Shown piece after piece: positions 18,301 to 26,398 of a DNA stretch of 64,000 nt. Every line of letters starts with the position of its first letter. Within the stretch, counting starts at the first letter, position 1. The notes under the pieces are model-generated. The model did no database searches and was not told the DNA's origin. It saw only the letters and a program-made list of their open reading frames with translations. The stretch comes from Stappia sp. TSB10P1A (GTDB taxonomy: Bacteria > Pseudomonadota > Alphaproteobacteria > Rhizobiales > Stappiaceae), in contig NZ_FYAU01000029.1 of assembly GCF_900185725.1 (NCBI RefSeq), positions 372,001 through 436,000 of the forward strand. Direction: 5' to 3'. Both the position numbers and the translations under genes were made by a program.

Positions 18301-18567
18301 CGAGATCCGGCCCGAACTGTCGGAGGTGGATTCGAAATAGATCAGGCGGTCGACGCCGTTCAGCTCCTCCTCGATGGGCCGCGTGACGCTGAGATAGGCG
18401 TCTTCCGGCGCGACGCCCGGATAGTTGGTCGAGATGGAGATCTGCGGCGGCGCGACGTTCGGATACTGGGCGACGGGCAGGAAGGGGATCGCGATCACGC
18501 CGGCAAGCGTGATGAAGATGGCGATGACCCAGGCGAAGACCGGCCGGTTGATGAAAAAGGACGGCAT
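15358..18567 (-). CDS. RND multidrug efflux permease (HAE1 family)
   Basis: The 1069-aa inner-membrane proton antiporter pumps drugs from the periplasm or membrane through an outer-membrane channel. MPSFFINRPVFAWVIAI is the classic first helix. The proton-relay residues are present: the two Asp in AIGILVDDAIVVVENVER (TM4) and the Lys in GLSAKNAILIIEFAKDL (TM10). The large periplasmic loops with porter motifs are intact. ATG 18567 is chosen because similarity begins there. It is third in the TetR-MFP-RND operon. No outer-membrane factor gene adjoins, so a TolC elsewhere is implied. Confidence 0.96.
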   Translation of the reverse strand: MPSFFINRPVFAWVIAIFITLAGVIAIPFLPVAQYPNVAPPQISISTNYPGVAPEDAYLSVTRPIEEELNGVDRLIYFESTSDSSGRISITATFQPGTNVSQASVDVQNAVRRVEPRLPSIVTQQGIRIEQAGAGFLMVVSVTSTDGSYNVVDLGDYLSRNVLGEVRRIDGVGSAQLFATERSMRIWMDPDKMLGLNLTSSDIVNAIRAQNAQVAAGRIGALPNPITQQISASVLVKGQLSSIEEFGQVVLRANPDGSTVRLSDVARIEIGGESYNFSTRLNGQPSAAIGVQLSPTGNAMATSEAVRAKMEELARFFPPGIAYEIPYDTSPFVEASIEKVIHTLLEAVALVFVVMFLFLQSFRYTVIPTLVVPVALLGTCAVMLAAGFSINVLTMFAMVLAIGILVDDAIVVVENVERIMAEEGLSPRAATRKAMTQITGAIIGITLVLTAVFVPMAFFPGAVGVIYQQFSLTMVVSILFSGFLALSFTPALCASMLKPIPKGHHEEKKGFFGWFNRGFGRTTNGYSSVVSWISRRAGRMMIIYLALLVGLGWGFMRLPSSFLPNEDQGYLLVNIQAPPEASANRTLEVMEQVEAIFGKESAVSRIVGILGFSFSGAGQNAGLAFVTLKDWSERGPSDSAGAIAGRANGQLFGIKDAISFALSPPAIQGLGTSNGFTFRLQDRGGRGNEALAAARDQLMGAAGQSPALTSLRIDGLPDAAQVDLVIDREKANAFGVAFADINATISANLGSSYVNDFPNSGRMQRVTVQADQDARMQTDDLLRLNVRNSNGGMVPLSAFASVEWRKGPSQIVGYNGYPSIRISGEAAPGYSSGDAIAEMERLAGQLPAGFGYEWTGQSLQEIQSGSQAPFLIGLSILFVFLLLAALYESWSIPFAVMLVVPLGVIGAVTAVTLRGMPNDVYFTVGLIAIVGLSAKNAILIIEFAKDLMAEGRSLIDATIEAAHLRFRPILMTSLAFTLGVTPLAIASGASAGSQNAIGTGVMGGMISGTILAVFFVPVFFVFVMRMFRRIPIDGHLPRHEDDGHPPVQAETTPAADRTADRAPDRTPAE

Positions 18568-18685
18568 CAGATCAGATCCTGTGGGACCGGCCCGCGGGCG
18601 GCGCGGGAGGGCGCCGGCGGCCACGGGTGGGCCGTTGCGTCAGGACGGGGCGGGGCGGCCCTGGCGGGCCGGCCGTCCCGACGGG

Positions 18686-19849
18686 TTAGTTGGCCGCGAC
18701 TTCGGCCGTCTTCTGGGCGCCCTGCCAGGGCGTCGCCGCGACGGGCGCGCCGGGGCGCAGCTTCTGGAAGCCCTCGACGATCACCTTGTCCCCGGGCGCC
18801 AGGCCCTTGGTGATGACCCAGCGGGTGCCGACGATGCGGCCGGTCTCGACGGAGCGCAGCTCCGCCTTGTCCTCGGCGCCGACCACATAGACCTGCGCCT
18901 GGCCGCCGGCGTTGCGCTGCACCGCCTGCTGCGGCACGGCGACGGCGTTTTCCTCGATACCCTGCTCGATCAAGACCCGGACATACATGCCCGGCAGCAG
19001 GTCGCCGTCCGGATTGGGGAACTCGCCGCGCAGGGTGATCTGGCCCGTCGTCGTGTCGACCGCGGCCTCGGAAAACAGCAGCCGGCCCTTTTGCGGATAT
19101 TCTTGTCCATCATCCAGCTTGAGCCGCACGGCGGCCTCGCCGGCGCGCGGACCGGTCAGCGCGCCGACCTGCAGCGACCGGCGCAGGCTCAGCAACTGGT
19201 TGGCGGATTGAGTGAAATCGGCGTAGACCGGGTCGAGCTGCTGGATCGTCGCGAGCACGCCGCTGGAGGAATCGACCAGCGCGCCCTCGGTCAGCAATGC
19301 CCGGCCGATGCGCCCGGAGATCGGCGCCCGCACTTCCGAGAAATGCAGGTTGAGCTCGGCCGCGTCCAGACCGGCCTGGGCGATGGCGACATCCGCGTCG
19401 GCCTGGGCGAGGGCGGCGATGGCGTTGTCGCGCGCCTGCACGCTGGTCACCCGGCGCTCATGCAGCTCCTTCTGCCGGTCCGCGTCCTGGCGGGCCTGCA
19501 ACTGCACCGCCTGGGCGCGCTGCAGCGTCGCCCGCGCGCTCGCCACCTGGACGCGAAACGGTTCGGGATCAATGCGATAGAGCACGTCGCCCTCCTGGAC
19601 GATGCTGCCCTGCTCGAACACCCGCTCGACCAGAATGCCGGAGACGCGCGGGCGCACCTCGGCGATCCGCGTCGGGGCGATGCGTCCCGGCAACTCGTTG
19701 GTAATCGGCAGCGTTTCGGCCGCGAGTTCGACGAAACTCACGCCGGTCGGCGGCATGGCGGGGGCGCCCGCCTGGTTCTTGCTGGCAACGTCGTTGCAGC
19801 CGGCCAGCAGCGCGGCGGCAAGGATCACGGCAGTCAGTCTGGATGTCAT
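18686..19849 (-). CDS. RND efflux periplasmic adaptor (membrane fusion protein), lipoprotein
   Basis: The 387-aa protein is the HlyD/AcrA-type adaptor linking the RND pump to an outer-membrane channel. A lipoprotein signal with lipobox LAGC places the lipidated Cys at residue 18. LPGRIAPTRIAEVRPRVSGILVERVFEQGSIVQEGDVLYRIDP is the lipoyl/barrel-sandwich half. A coiled-coil hairpin follows at about residues 105-165 (repeated A, Q, R and L heptads), then beta-barrel and membrane-proximal domains. The ATG overlaps the tetR stop by four bases and the RND gene follows after about 118 nt, so the three genes form one operon. Confidence 0.95.
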   Translation of the reverse strand: MTSRLTAVILAAALLAGCNDVASKNQAGAPAMPPTGVSFVELAAETLPITNELPGRIAPTRIAEVRPRVSGILVERVFEQGSIVQEGDVLYRIDPEPFRVQVASARATLQRAQAVQLQARQDADRQKELHERRVTSVQARDNAIAALAQADADVAIAQAGLDAAELNLHFSEVRAPISGRIGRALLTEGALVDSSSGVLATIQQLDPVYADFTQSANQLLSLRRSLQVGALTGPRAGEAAVRLKLDDGQEYPQKGRLLFSEAAVDTTTGQITLRGEFPNPDGDLLPGMYVRVLIEQGIEENAVAVPQQAVQRNAGGQAQVYVVGAEDKAELRSVETGRIVGTRWVITKGLAPGDKVIVEGFQKLRPGAPVAATPWQGAQKTAEVAAN

Positions 19850-20442
19850 CGGGGCGACCTCTCGGGGGAAGAGGAGGGTGAGGGGGCGGGCGCGGGAACC
19901 TGGTCCACGAGCCAGCCAATTTCGGCAATGATTCTAGCGCGTTCTTCCGGCGCCCAGTTGTGCAGTCCGAGCCATTCGAGCGACATCAGTCCCTCAAGGG
20001 CGAGAAAGGCAAGCAGCGCCCCGCGCGGACTGCGCGAGGTGCCGGTGATCTGGGCGATGCGCTGGCCATAGGTCCGCGCGATCGGCTCGCGCAGGTCGGC
20101 GTCCTGGGCGAGCGAGGCGAGCAGGCCGAGCGCCACCGCCCGGTCCTCCTCGGTGAGCAGGTGCGAGGCCACCTCGATACGGCTGCGGATTGCCGCGTCC
20201 GGATCGCCGGAAAAGCTCTCCGCCAGTGCCTGCTCGCAGCTTGTGTGCGCGGCCACCCGCCGTTCGACGACCGCTTTGATCAGGGCCTGTTTGGTCTTGT
20301 AGTCGTAAAGGACGCTGGCCTTGCTGATGCCGGCCTCGCAGGCCACCGCATCGAGCGTCAGGCGCGCCGCGCCGTCCCGGATCACGACCTGTTCGGCCGC
20401 GTCGAGCACGGTGTCGCGCTTGATTGTCCGCTTGCGTCCCAT
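19846..20442 (-). CDS. TetR-family repressor of the efflux operon
   Basis: The 198-aa protein has a TetR helix-turn-helix at about residues 8-55 (LDAAEQVVIRDGAARLTLDAVACEAGISKASVLYDYKTKQALIKAVV). A C-terminal ligand domain ends in a Pro/Ser-rich tail (APAPSPSSSPERSP). It is the first gene of the operon and its stop overlaps the adaptor start. By analogy with AcrR-type systems it probably represses this operon and is released by pump substrates. A direct repeat of TTTTCCAAC just upstream is a candidate binding site. Confidence 0.92.
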   Translation of the reverse strand: MGRKRTIKRDTVLDAAEQVVIRDGAARLTLDAVACEAGISKASVLYDYKTKQALIKAVVERRVAAHTSCEQALAESFSGDPDAAIRSRIEVASHLLTEEDRAVALGLLASLAQDADLREPIARTYGQRIAQITGTSRSPRGALLAFLALEGLMSLEWLGLHNWAPEERARIIAEIGWLVDQVPAPAPSPSSSPERSPR

Positions 20443-20454
20443 TCCAGCCTCGGT

Positions 20455-20486
20455 TTTTCCAACCGGATGGATATATATTTTCCAAC
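20455..20486. promoter_or_regulatory. Direct repeat in the tetR-MFP-RND promoter
   Basis: TTTTCCAAC occurs at 20455-20463 and 20478-20486 (plus-strand reading), 23 bp apart, flanking a TATATAT core. The AT-rich core is the only promoter-like sequence upstream of the operon. The repeats may be the TetR operator. Confidence 0.45.
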
Positions 20487-20544
20487 GGCGGATGCAACCG
20501 CTTTTTGCGCCGCAGCACGGAGGGAAGATCGGGTCCCGGGGGCG

Positions 20545-23500
20545 TCAATCGCTGCCGCGGACCTGCAGGGGGCGGCGGCGGGAGGGATGCGGCGTGCGCG
20601 GCCCGAGCATCTCCCGCATGCGGCCGGCCGTGCTGCGCAGCACTGGCGCCGCCCGCTCGCGGACATCGTCCGCCGGGTCGGCGCAGCGCATGGCGACGAG
20701 CAGCGCCACGGTCGTCGGGTCGAGCCGCGTCTGCAACTCGGACAGGGGCGCCGGCCGGCCGATCAGATAGCCCTGCACCTCGTTGCAGCCTTCCTCCGCC
20801 AGCACCCGCAATTCGTCCGCCTCCTCGACGCCTTCCGCCACCACGCTCATGCCGAGCGCGTCGCCGAGCCGGACGATGGTCTCGACGATGGAGCGTGCGC
20901 TCGGCGTCTTGCGCATGGCGCGGATGAAGGACCGGTCGATCTTGATGACGTCGAAGGGGAAGCGCGACAGATAGCCGAGCGACGAGTAGCCGGTGCCGAA
21001 ATCGTCGAGGGCGATGCGCACGCCCAGCGATTTGAGCGCGGTAAGGATCTGCAGCGCCCGCCGGTCGTCGTCGATCAGCACGTTCTCGGTGACTTCGAGT
21101 TCCAGCCGGCTGGCGGCAAGCCCGGCCGTTTCCAGCACCTCGCGCACCGTCTCGACGAAGTGCTTCTCGCGGAACTGCAGCGGGCTGACATTGACGCTGA
21201 TGCGCGGGATCTCGGGATGGGCGCAGGCGATGGCGCAGGCCTGGCGCAACACCCACTCGCCGATGGCGATGATGCGGCCCGACTGCTCGGCGACGGGAAT
21301 GAAGTCGTTCGGGCTGATCATCCCCTTTTCCGGGTGATGCCAGCGGATCAGCGCCTCGTAGCTGCCGATGCCGTTGCTCCTGAGGTCGAGCCGCGGCTGC
21401 AGGTGGAGCTCGAACTCCTCCCGCTCGACGGCGAGGGTCAGATCCGCCTCCAGCAGCCGGCGCTTGCGCAGCACCGCGTCCATACCGTCCTCGAACAGGC
21501 AATAGGTGTTGCGGCCGAGGCTCTTGGCCTTGTACAGCGCGGTGTCCGCGCGCGAGACGATGATCTCCGCGTCGTCACCATGCAGCGGGCTGACGGCGAT
21601 GCCGATGCTGGCGCCGCTGCGCAGCGTCAAGCCGTTGCCGCAATCGATGGGCTGCGACAGGACATGGACGATCCGGTGCGCGAGGTCGGCTGCCTGGTTG
21701 GCGAAGGCGATCTGGTGCTGGATGACGGCGAATTCGTCGCCGCCGAGCCGCGACACGGTGTCGGTACCCGGCACCATCGCCTTCAGCCGGTCGGCGGTGA
21801 CGCGGATCACCCGGTCTCCGGCGAGATGACCGTGAACGTCGTTGATTTCCTTGAACCGATCGAGGTCGATCATCAGCACCGCGGCGGATCCCCCGCGCCG
21901 CCGCGCCTCCGCCAGCACCGCCGACAGCCGCTCGGAAAAGACCGTCCGGTTGGGCAGGTCGGTGAGCGGATCGTGCTGGGCGAGGTGGCGGATGTGCTGC
22001 TCCGCCTTCTTGCGGTCGCGCAGGTCGACAATGGCCGATACCCGGGTGCGCTCGCCCCGATAGATCACTTCGCGGGCGCGCACCTCCACCGGGACGAGGC
22101 TGCCGTCGACATGAACGATGCGCAACTCGTTGGGACCGCTTTCGCTCAGGGCGAGTTGGTGCCGCACCCGCTCGCGGTCCTCCTCGATGACATGGTCGAG
22201 GATCGCGCTGCCCTTGAGCTCGTCCAGCGATCGGCCGGTGAGTTCCTCCAGCGCGTGGTTGCCGTCGATGATCGTGCCGCGTACCGAAATGACGATCGCC
22301 TCGAAGGTGGCATTGGCAAGCGCGGTGAGCCGTTCCGCCTCCTCCTCCGCGCGGCGCAACTCCGCCTCGCGGCCGCGCGCCCGTTCCTCGTTCTGGATCG
22401 ACTCCATCAGACGGTTGAACAGCCTGCTCATCCGCTCCGCCTCGTCGCCCGGCTCCACGGCTAAGCGCAGGCTGAGATCGGCCCGCCCCTCGACGAGCCG
22501 GCCGACGGCATCCTCGACATGGCCGATGCCGAGCCGGGTGCCGTGCTCGGCCTCGTTGAGGCCGCGGATCTCGCCGTCGTGGTCGATGCGCAGGGCGACG
22601 CCCCGCTTCAGGACCAGGAAGAAGATCAGGCCAAGAGTGAAGGCGAAGGCGAAGTTGAGCGCCGCGCCGCCCGCCTGCACGGCAAGCTGTGCCAGCCGGT
22701 CGCCGGTCGGCAGGTTCGCGACCGGGGCCAGCAGGGCGAGGCCGAGCGTGCCGACCACGCCGGCAATGCCATGCACGCTGATGGCGCCGACCGCGTCGTC
22801 TATCCGGAACTGCCGCTCAAGGACAGAGATGCCGGCGACCGCGGCAAAGCCGCCGGCAATGCCGATGACCAGCGCCCCTTGCGGCTCCAGCACCATGCAG
22901 CCGGCGGTGACCGCGACAAGCCCGCCGATCATCCCCGAGAAAGCCTTTGCGGGCAGCAGAACGCCCTCCCGCGCCCAGGCGGTCAGATAGCCGGCGCAGG
23001 TGCCGGCGGCGGCGGCCAGCACGGTGTTGGCGATGACATGGGCAATGTCCGGGGACGCCTTCAGCGTCGAGCCGCCATTGAAGCCGATCCAGCCGACAAA
23101 CAGCAGCAAGGCGCCGGCGGTCGCCAGCACCGGGCTGTGCCCCTGGAAGCGCACCGGCCGGCCTTCGGCGTCGAAGCGCCCGATGCGCGGACCGATGACG
23201 AGGCAGGCCGCCAGCGCGATCCACGCGCCGGTGCCATGCACGACGGTGGAGCCGGCGAAATCGACGAAGCCGGCATTGCCCAGGAAGGCGCCGGGATTTT
23301 TGACAAGCGCGTTGCCCCAGGCCCAGTGGGCGAAGACCGGATAGACCAGGCCGGCGATGAAGACGGAGCAGGCGACATAGGCTGCCAGCGGCATCCGCTC
23401 GGCAACCGCGCCGGAGACGATGGTCGCCGCCGTGCCGCAGAACATCACCTGGAAGACGAAGAAGGCAAGACCCCAGGAATCCAGCCCGCCGAGCAGCAGC

Positions 23501-23850
23501 ATGGCCGGATCGAAGCCTATCCCGACGCTGGATGTGGGCCCGAAGGCGACCATGAAGCCGACGGCCGCAAAGACCAGCACGGAGAATGTGAAGTCCAGGA
23601 GGTTCTTCTGGGCGACGTTGATCGCGTTCTTCGAGCGCACCGTTCCCGCTTCCACCAGCAGGAAACCGACCTGCATCAGCAGCACCAGGCCGGCGGCGAC
23701 CAGCAGCCAGACCAGGTCCAGGGTGCGGTGCAGCGAAGCCAGTGCCGCTGTCTCGCTCGCAGACGCCTGTGCGATCCCTGCGGACAGCACCGCCAGCGCT
23801 GCGGCGCAAGCCAGGATAGGCTGTCGAAGCCTTGAGCCGAATGCCGCCAT
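20545..23850 (-). CDS. Ammonium transporter domain fused to PAS-GGDEF-EAL (c-di-GMP enzyme)
   Basis: The 1101-aa protein starts with a signal-like helix, then a full Amt/Rh fold (about 35-430). The pore twin histidines are present: His205 in VDFAGSTVVHGTGAW, with the conserved preceding Asp, and His360 in AISVHGIAGVVG. So is the GWIGFNGGS motif. A HAMP-like linker (about 450-500), a PAS domain (about 505-625), GGDEF (intact GGDEF at 703-707) and EAL (EAL at 832-834, with DDFGTGYSSLGYL and VAEGVEE) follow. Ammonium passing or binding would control c-di-GMP synthesis or breakdown. Amt fusions to signalling domains are known as ammonium sensors. Which enzymatic half is active is untested. It is monocistronic, with no adjacent glnK. 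Confidence 0.93.
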   Translation of the reverse strand: MAAFGSRLRQPILACAAALAVLSAGIAQASASETAALASLHRTLDLVWLLVAAGLVLLMQVGFLLVEAGTVRSKNAINVAQKNLLDFTFSVLVFAAVGFMVAFGPTSSVGIGFDPAMLLLGGLDSWGLAFFVFQVMFCGTAATIVSGAVAERMPLAAYVACSVFIAGLVYPVFAHWAWGNALVKNPGAFLGNAGFVDFAGSTVVHGTGAWIALAACLVIGPRIGRFDAEGRPVRFQGHSPVLATAGALLLFVGWIGFNGGSTLKASPDIAHVIANTVLAAAAGTCAGYLTAWAREGVLLPAKAFSGMIGGLVAVTAGCMVLEPQGALVIGIAGGFAAVAGISVLERQFRIDDAVGAISVHGIAGVVGTLGLALLAPVANLPTGDRLAQLAVQAGGAALNFAFAFTLGLIFFLVLKRGVALRIDHDGEIRGLNEAEHGTRLGIGHVEDAVGRLVEGRADLSLRLAVEPGDEAERMSRLFNRLMESIQNEERARGREAELRRAEEEAERLTALANATFEAIVISVRGTIIDGNHALEELTGRSLDELKGSAILDHVIEEDRERVRHQLALSESGPNELRIVHVDGSLVPVEVRAREVIYRGERTRVSAIVDLRDRKKAEQHIRHLAQHDPLTDLPNRTVFSERLSAVLAEARRRGGSAAVLMIDLDRFKEINDVHGHLAGDRVIRVTADRLKAMVPGTDTVSRLGGDEFAVIQHQIAFANQAADLAHRIVHVLSQPIDCGNGLTLRSGASIGIAVSPLHGDDAEIIVSRADTALYKAKSLGRNTYCLFEDGMDAVLRKRRLLEADLTLAVEREEFELHLQPRLDLRSNGIGSYEALIRWHHPEKGMISPNDFIPVAEQSGRIIAIGEWVLRQACAIACAHPEIPRISVNVSPLQFREKHFVETVREVLETAGLAASRLELEVTENVLIDDDRRALQILTALKSLGVRIALDDFGTGYSSLGYLSRFPFDVIKIDRSFIRAMRKTPSARSIVETIVRLGDALGMSVVAEGVEEADELRVLAEEGCNEVQGYLIGRPAPLSELQTRLDPTTVALLVAMRCADPADDVRERAAPVLRSTAGRMREMLGPRTPHPSRRRPLQVRGSD

Positions 23851-24178
23851 GTGCCCCCAAGATCCCCGTCTGTCCTTTGTTTGTCGCAGGTTAGGAACCA
23901 GCAGTTAAAAACTGATTGAAACCTCATGATTGTGGATTGAACGTCAGGATTGCATGATAGAGAGCCCGCTTAAGCCATTGCGACCGGCGGCTTTTTATTG
24001 TGCATCGCGATATGTACTTCTTCCCTAGCGGCAGTTTTTCGCCCGGGTGACCGGCCTCCGCAGGCGCAGCCATGGCCGGGAGGCCGGAGATCGGCCAACA
24101 GCCGCTTCACTTTCCGCAGCGATGGGTTAGGATCGCGCGCTGATTGCAACCGGCACATCGCACAGGCATTCCTACGTC
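23851..24178. other. Divergent promoter region, no gene seen
   Basis: The stretch separates the Amt-GGDEF-EAL gene from the IalB-family gene. About 23890-24020 is AT-rich relative to its surroundings and probably holds both promoters. Repeated GATTG/CATGAT words occur at 23925-23960, but I find no clean inverted repeat. Confidence 0.5.
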
Positions 24179-24736
24179 ATGGAAAATCCGCTCATGTCCT
24201 TTTCTTTTCGTCATTCCGTTTCCGGTTTTCGTCGTGCCGCATTGGCCGGATTGATCCTGGGCGCAAGCTTCGGCACGGCCGCCGGGCAGGATGCCGCGCC
24301 GAAACCGGCTGAGGGCGGCGCGGCGGCGCCGAACTGGGTGGTGCAGTGCTCGGAGGCGACGGAGACGGCGCCGAAGCGCTGCCGGGCGCTGCAGAACATC
24401 GTCATGCAGGACAGCGGGCAGCGCCTGCTGACCGTTGTCGTCGAACCGCGCGAGGGCGCCCCCAACCATGCGCTGGTGCTGGCGCTGCCGCACGGCGTTT
24501 TCCTGCCGACCGGCACGCAGATCCAGGTCGACGAGGGCGAGCCGGTGGCGATGGCGATCCAGACCAGCGACGCCAATGGCGCCTATGCCGGCACGGCGAT
24601 CAGCGACGAGTTGCTGGCCTCGCTGAAGAAGGGGCAGCGCCTGATCGTCGCCTTCAAGACCGCGCAGCAGCAGGATCTGGCGATCCCGGTGACGCTGATC
24701 GGCTTCACCGCCGCCTATGGCCAGCTCGGCGGCTGA
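24179..24736 (+). CDS. Invasion-associated locus B (IalB) family protein
   Basis: The 185-aa protein has a signal peptide (hydrophobic core AALAGLILGASFGTAA, residues about 20-35). It has the IalB layout: a WVVQC strand, a second Cys in KRCRALQ for a likely disulfide, and the central LPHGVFLPTGTQIQVDEGEP segment. IalB proteins are small periplasmic or envelope proteins widespread in alphaproteobacteria. The name comes from Bartonella, where the locus affects erythrocyte invasion; the general function is unclear. ATG 24194, five codons later, is an alternative start. It is monocistronic and convergent with sapC. Confidence 0.85.
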   Translation: MENPLMSFSFRHSVSGFRRAALAGLILGASFGTAAGQDAAPKPAEGGAAAPNWVVQCSEATETAPKRCRALQNIVMQDSGQRLLTVVVEPREGAPNHALVLALPHGVFLPTGTQIQVDEGEPVAMAIQTSDANGAYAGTAISDELLASLKKGQRLIVAFKTAQQQDLAIPVTLIGFTAAYGQLGG

Positions 24737-24795
24737 GCGGCTGCCCGGCGCGGTGGCCAAAGGCCCGGCGGGCGGGGGTCTGCCGGGGAAACGAA

Positions 24796-24825
24796 CAACG
24801 GGCAGGCCGATGGGCCCGCCCGTTG
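24796..24825. terminator. Bidirectional hairpin between convergent genes
   Basis: CAACGGGC (24796-24803) and GCCCGTTG (24818-24825) form perfect 8-bp arms, with further pairing possible in the GC-rich loop. They lie between the convergent ialB-like and sapC-like genes. Confidence 0.5.
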
Positions 24826-24847
24826 CGCGTCAGGGTGGAGGCGAAGC

Positions 24848-25618
24848 TCAAGCCTCGGCCGTACGCCGGACCAGGTCCGCCCAGTTCCGCATCGACCACA
24901 GATGCGCGTAGATCACCGGCAGGGCGCCGCTCTTGCGCAGATCGAGGAAGGCCTGGTCGGACAGGGCGTTAACGCGGGTCTCGTCGATGATGCTGAAGTC
25001 GTTGACATTGAGCACCTCGCCGCCCGGCAGGGTGAAGCGGCCGGCATTGGGGGCGAACAGGTCGTGCTCGGCGATCTGGCGCATCAAGGCCTCGCTCTCG
25101 CGGCTCTCGCGCTGGAACGCGGCGCAGAAGTCGAGCGCCTTGCGCGTCGCCTCGGTCGGCTCGGCGCCCTCGAAAAACCGGGTCTCCCCGTCGGCGGTGA
25201 TCTTGTCGCTGGCTGCGTCGATGCACAGGGCGAACTCGCTCGCCTCGTCATTGCGCGCCAGGATGAACGGATAGCGGCGCACATAGGAGGGAATGTAGGT
25301 GTCCGCCGCCCAGGCCCCCTCGCCGTCGACGAAGAGGTTGCGGTCCTGCCGCAGACCGAGCACGGCGACGGCGGCCGGCGGGGTGGTGCCGGCGGCGAAG
25401 ACGATCGGATAATGGCGCGCGGCGACGCCGAATTCGATGGCATTGAGGGGAACGGCATGGGTGCGGGCGGCGAACCGGTAATCCGGCGCAAGAGCGATGC
25501 CGAGGTCGCCGTGGCGGTCGGCCCTGAGGGCTTCCGGGCGGCTGTAGAACAGCGGCAGCGCGGACGGCCCTCCCGACGCCGGGCGCGGCGTGTCCGTGTC
25601 GGCTTGGGTGCTGGTCAT
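24848..25618 (-). CDS. SapC family protein
   Basis: The 256-aa protein matches the SapC family (LPLFYSRPEALRADRHGDLGIALAPDYRFAARTHAVPLNAIEFGVAARHYPIVFA, then YIPSYVRRYPFILA). Family members occur across proteobacteria, some near S-layer or surface genes, and the biochemical role is unknown. The conserved FALCID and FTLPGGEVLNVNDFSIIDETRVNAL segments are complete. ATG 25618 is chosen with GAGGACGG upstream; ATG 25642 is an alternative. No signal peptide is seen, so the product is cytoplasmic or exported by an unrecognised route. Confidence 0.85.
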   Translation of the reverse strand: MTSTQADTDTPRPASGGPSALPLFYSRPEALRADRHGDLGIALAPDYRFAARTHAVPLNAIEFGVAARHYPIVFAAGTTPPAAVAVLGLRQDRNLFVDGEGAWAADTYIPSYVRRYPFILARNDEASEFALCIDAASDKITADGETRFFEGAEPTEATRKALDFCAAFQRESRESEALMRQIAEHDLFAPNAGRFTLPGGEVLNVNDFSIIDETRVNALSDQAFLDLRKSGALPVIYAHLWSMRNWADLVRRTAEA

Positions 25619-25799
25619 AATGGTCCGTCCTCGATTATGCATTTGTGATGAATGGTTGCTGCCCCGTCGACGACCGGACGGCGAATTTCTTGTACAAGTC
25701 CAACGGCTGGTTGCCTAGACCATACCATCCGGCCTTCAATAAGCGCGAGTGCCGACGGAGTCGGCCTCCGCGCGCGGCGTTGGGGAAGATCGGGAAACC

Positions 25800-26207
25800 A
25801 TGGCGACACTTGGCGAAAGCCACCAGGGCGTGACCTTCAGCGGCGAGGACATCCGCCTCGATGGCGCGGCCTATCGGGCCTGCGTCTTTCGCGACTGCCG
25901 GATGCGCTATGAGGGCGGCCCTCTGCCGGTGCTGGAGGGCTGCGATTTCGTCGGTTGCAGTTGGGCCTTCGACGGCGCGGCGGCGAACACGCTGCTGATG
26001 CTGGGCGCGCTCAACCAGGGCGGTTTCGCCCCGGTGGTCGAGGCAACGCTCGCCGCGATCCGCAGCGGCGATGTGCTGTCCACGCCCGCGCAACCGGCCA
26101 CCGCCGCTCGCAGCCCCGGCGCCCGGGTCATCGATCTCGGCTTCGGCCGGTTCCCCGTGCCGAGATTGCGGCGCCGTCCGGTCACGGGCAACGGAGAGGG
26201 GCACTAG
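25800..26207 (+). CDS. Small pentapeptide-repeat-like protein
   Basis: The 135-aa protein has a short region with pentapeptide-repeat character at about residues 10-55 (VTFSGEDIRLDGAAYRACVF, FRDCRMRY, LEGCDFVGCSWAF), then a helical stretch and a basic tail. Such repeats form a right-handed quadrilateral helix, but there are too few here for a confident fold. The start is ATG 25800 after GGGAAA. After its TAG stop the same frame stays open until the next gene's start. Function unknown. Confidence 0.65.
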   Translation: MATLGESHQGVTFSGEDIRLDGAAYRACVFRDCRMRYEGGPLPVLEGCDFVGCSWAFDGAAANTLLMLGALNQGGFAPVVEATLAAIRSGDVLSTPAQPATAARSPGARVIDLGFGRFPVPRLRRRPVTGNGEGH

Positions 26208-26398
26208 TCGCCTTGCCGGTCCCGTGCGAACTTCAGAGTCGAAAAGAGTGTCGAGCAAGCTTATGTTTCTAATGTGGTTTTGGAGTTTGAATTAGGCTCC
26301 GAGGAGCGCTGGCAGAACGAGGCGACTTTCAAAGTCACCACACTGGATCGTCCTGCGTCTTTCACGATGCCAAGGGCCGATGCCGCAACGGGGGACGG

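Noticed and set aside
15436-18813. 1125-codon open frame antisense to the RND permease
   Set aside because: Shadow of a verified gene: His/Arg/Asp-rich low-complexity translation with no domain.
19960-22464. 834-codon plus-strand frame opposite the Amt-GGDEF-EAL gene
   Set aside because: Antisense shadow: the minus frame has intact Amt, GGDEF and EAL motifs.
23985-24015. AAGCC...GGCTTTTT considered as an intrinsic terminator
   Set aside because: It lies between divergent genes, and the stem is only about five base pairs with a long loop.
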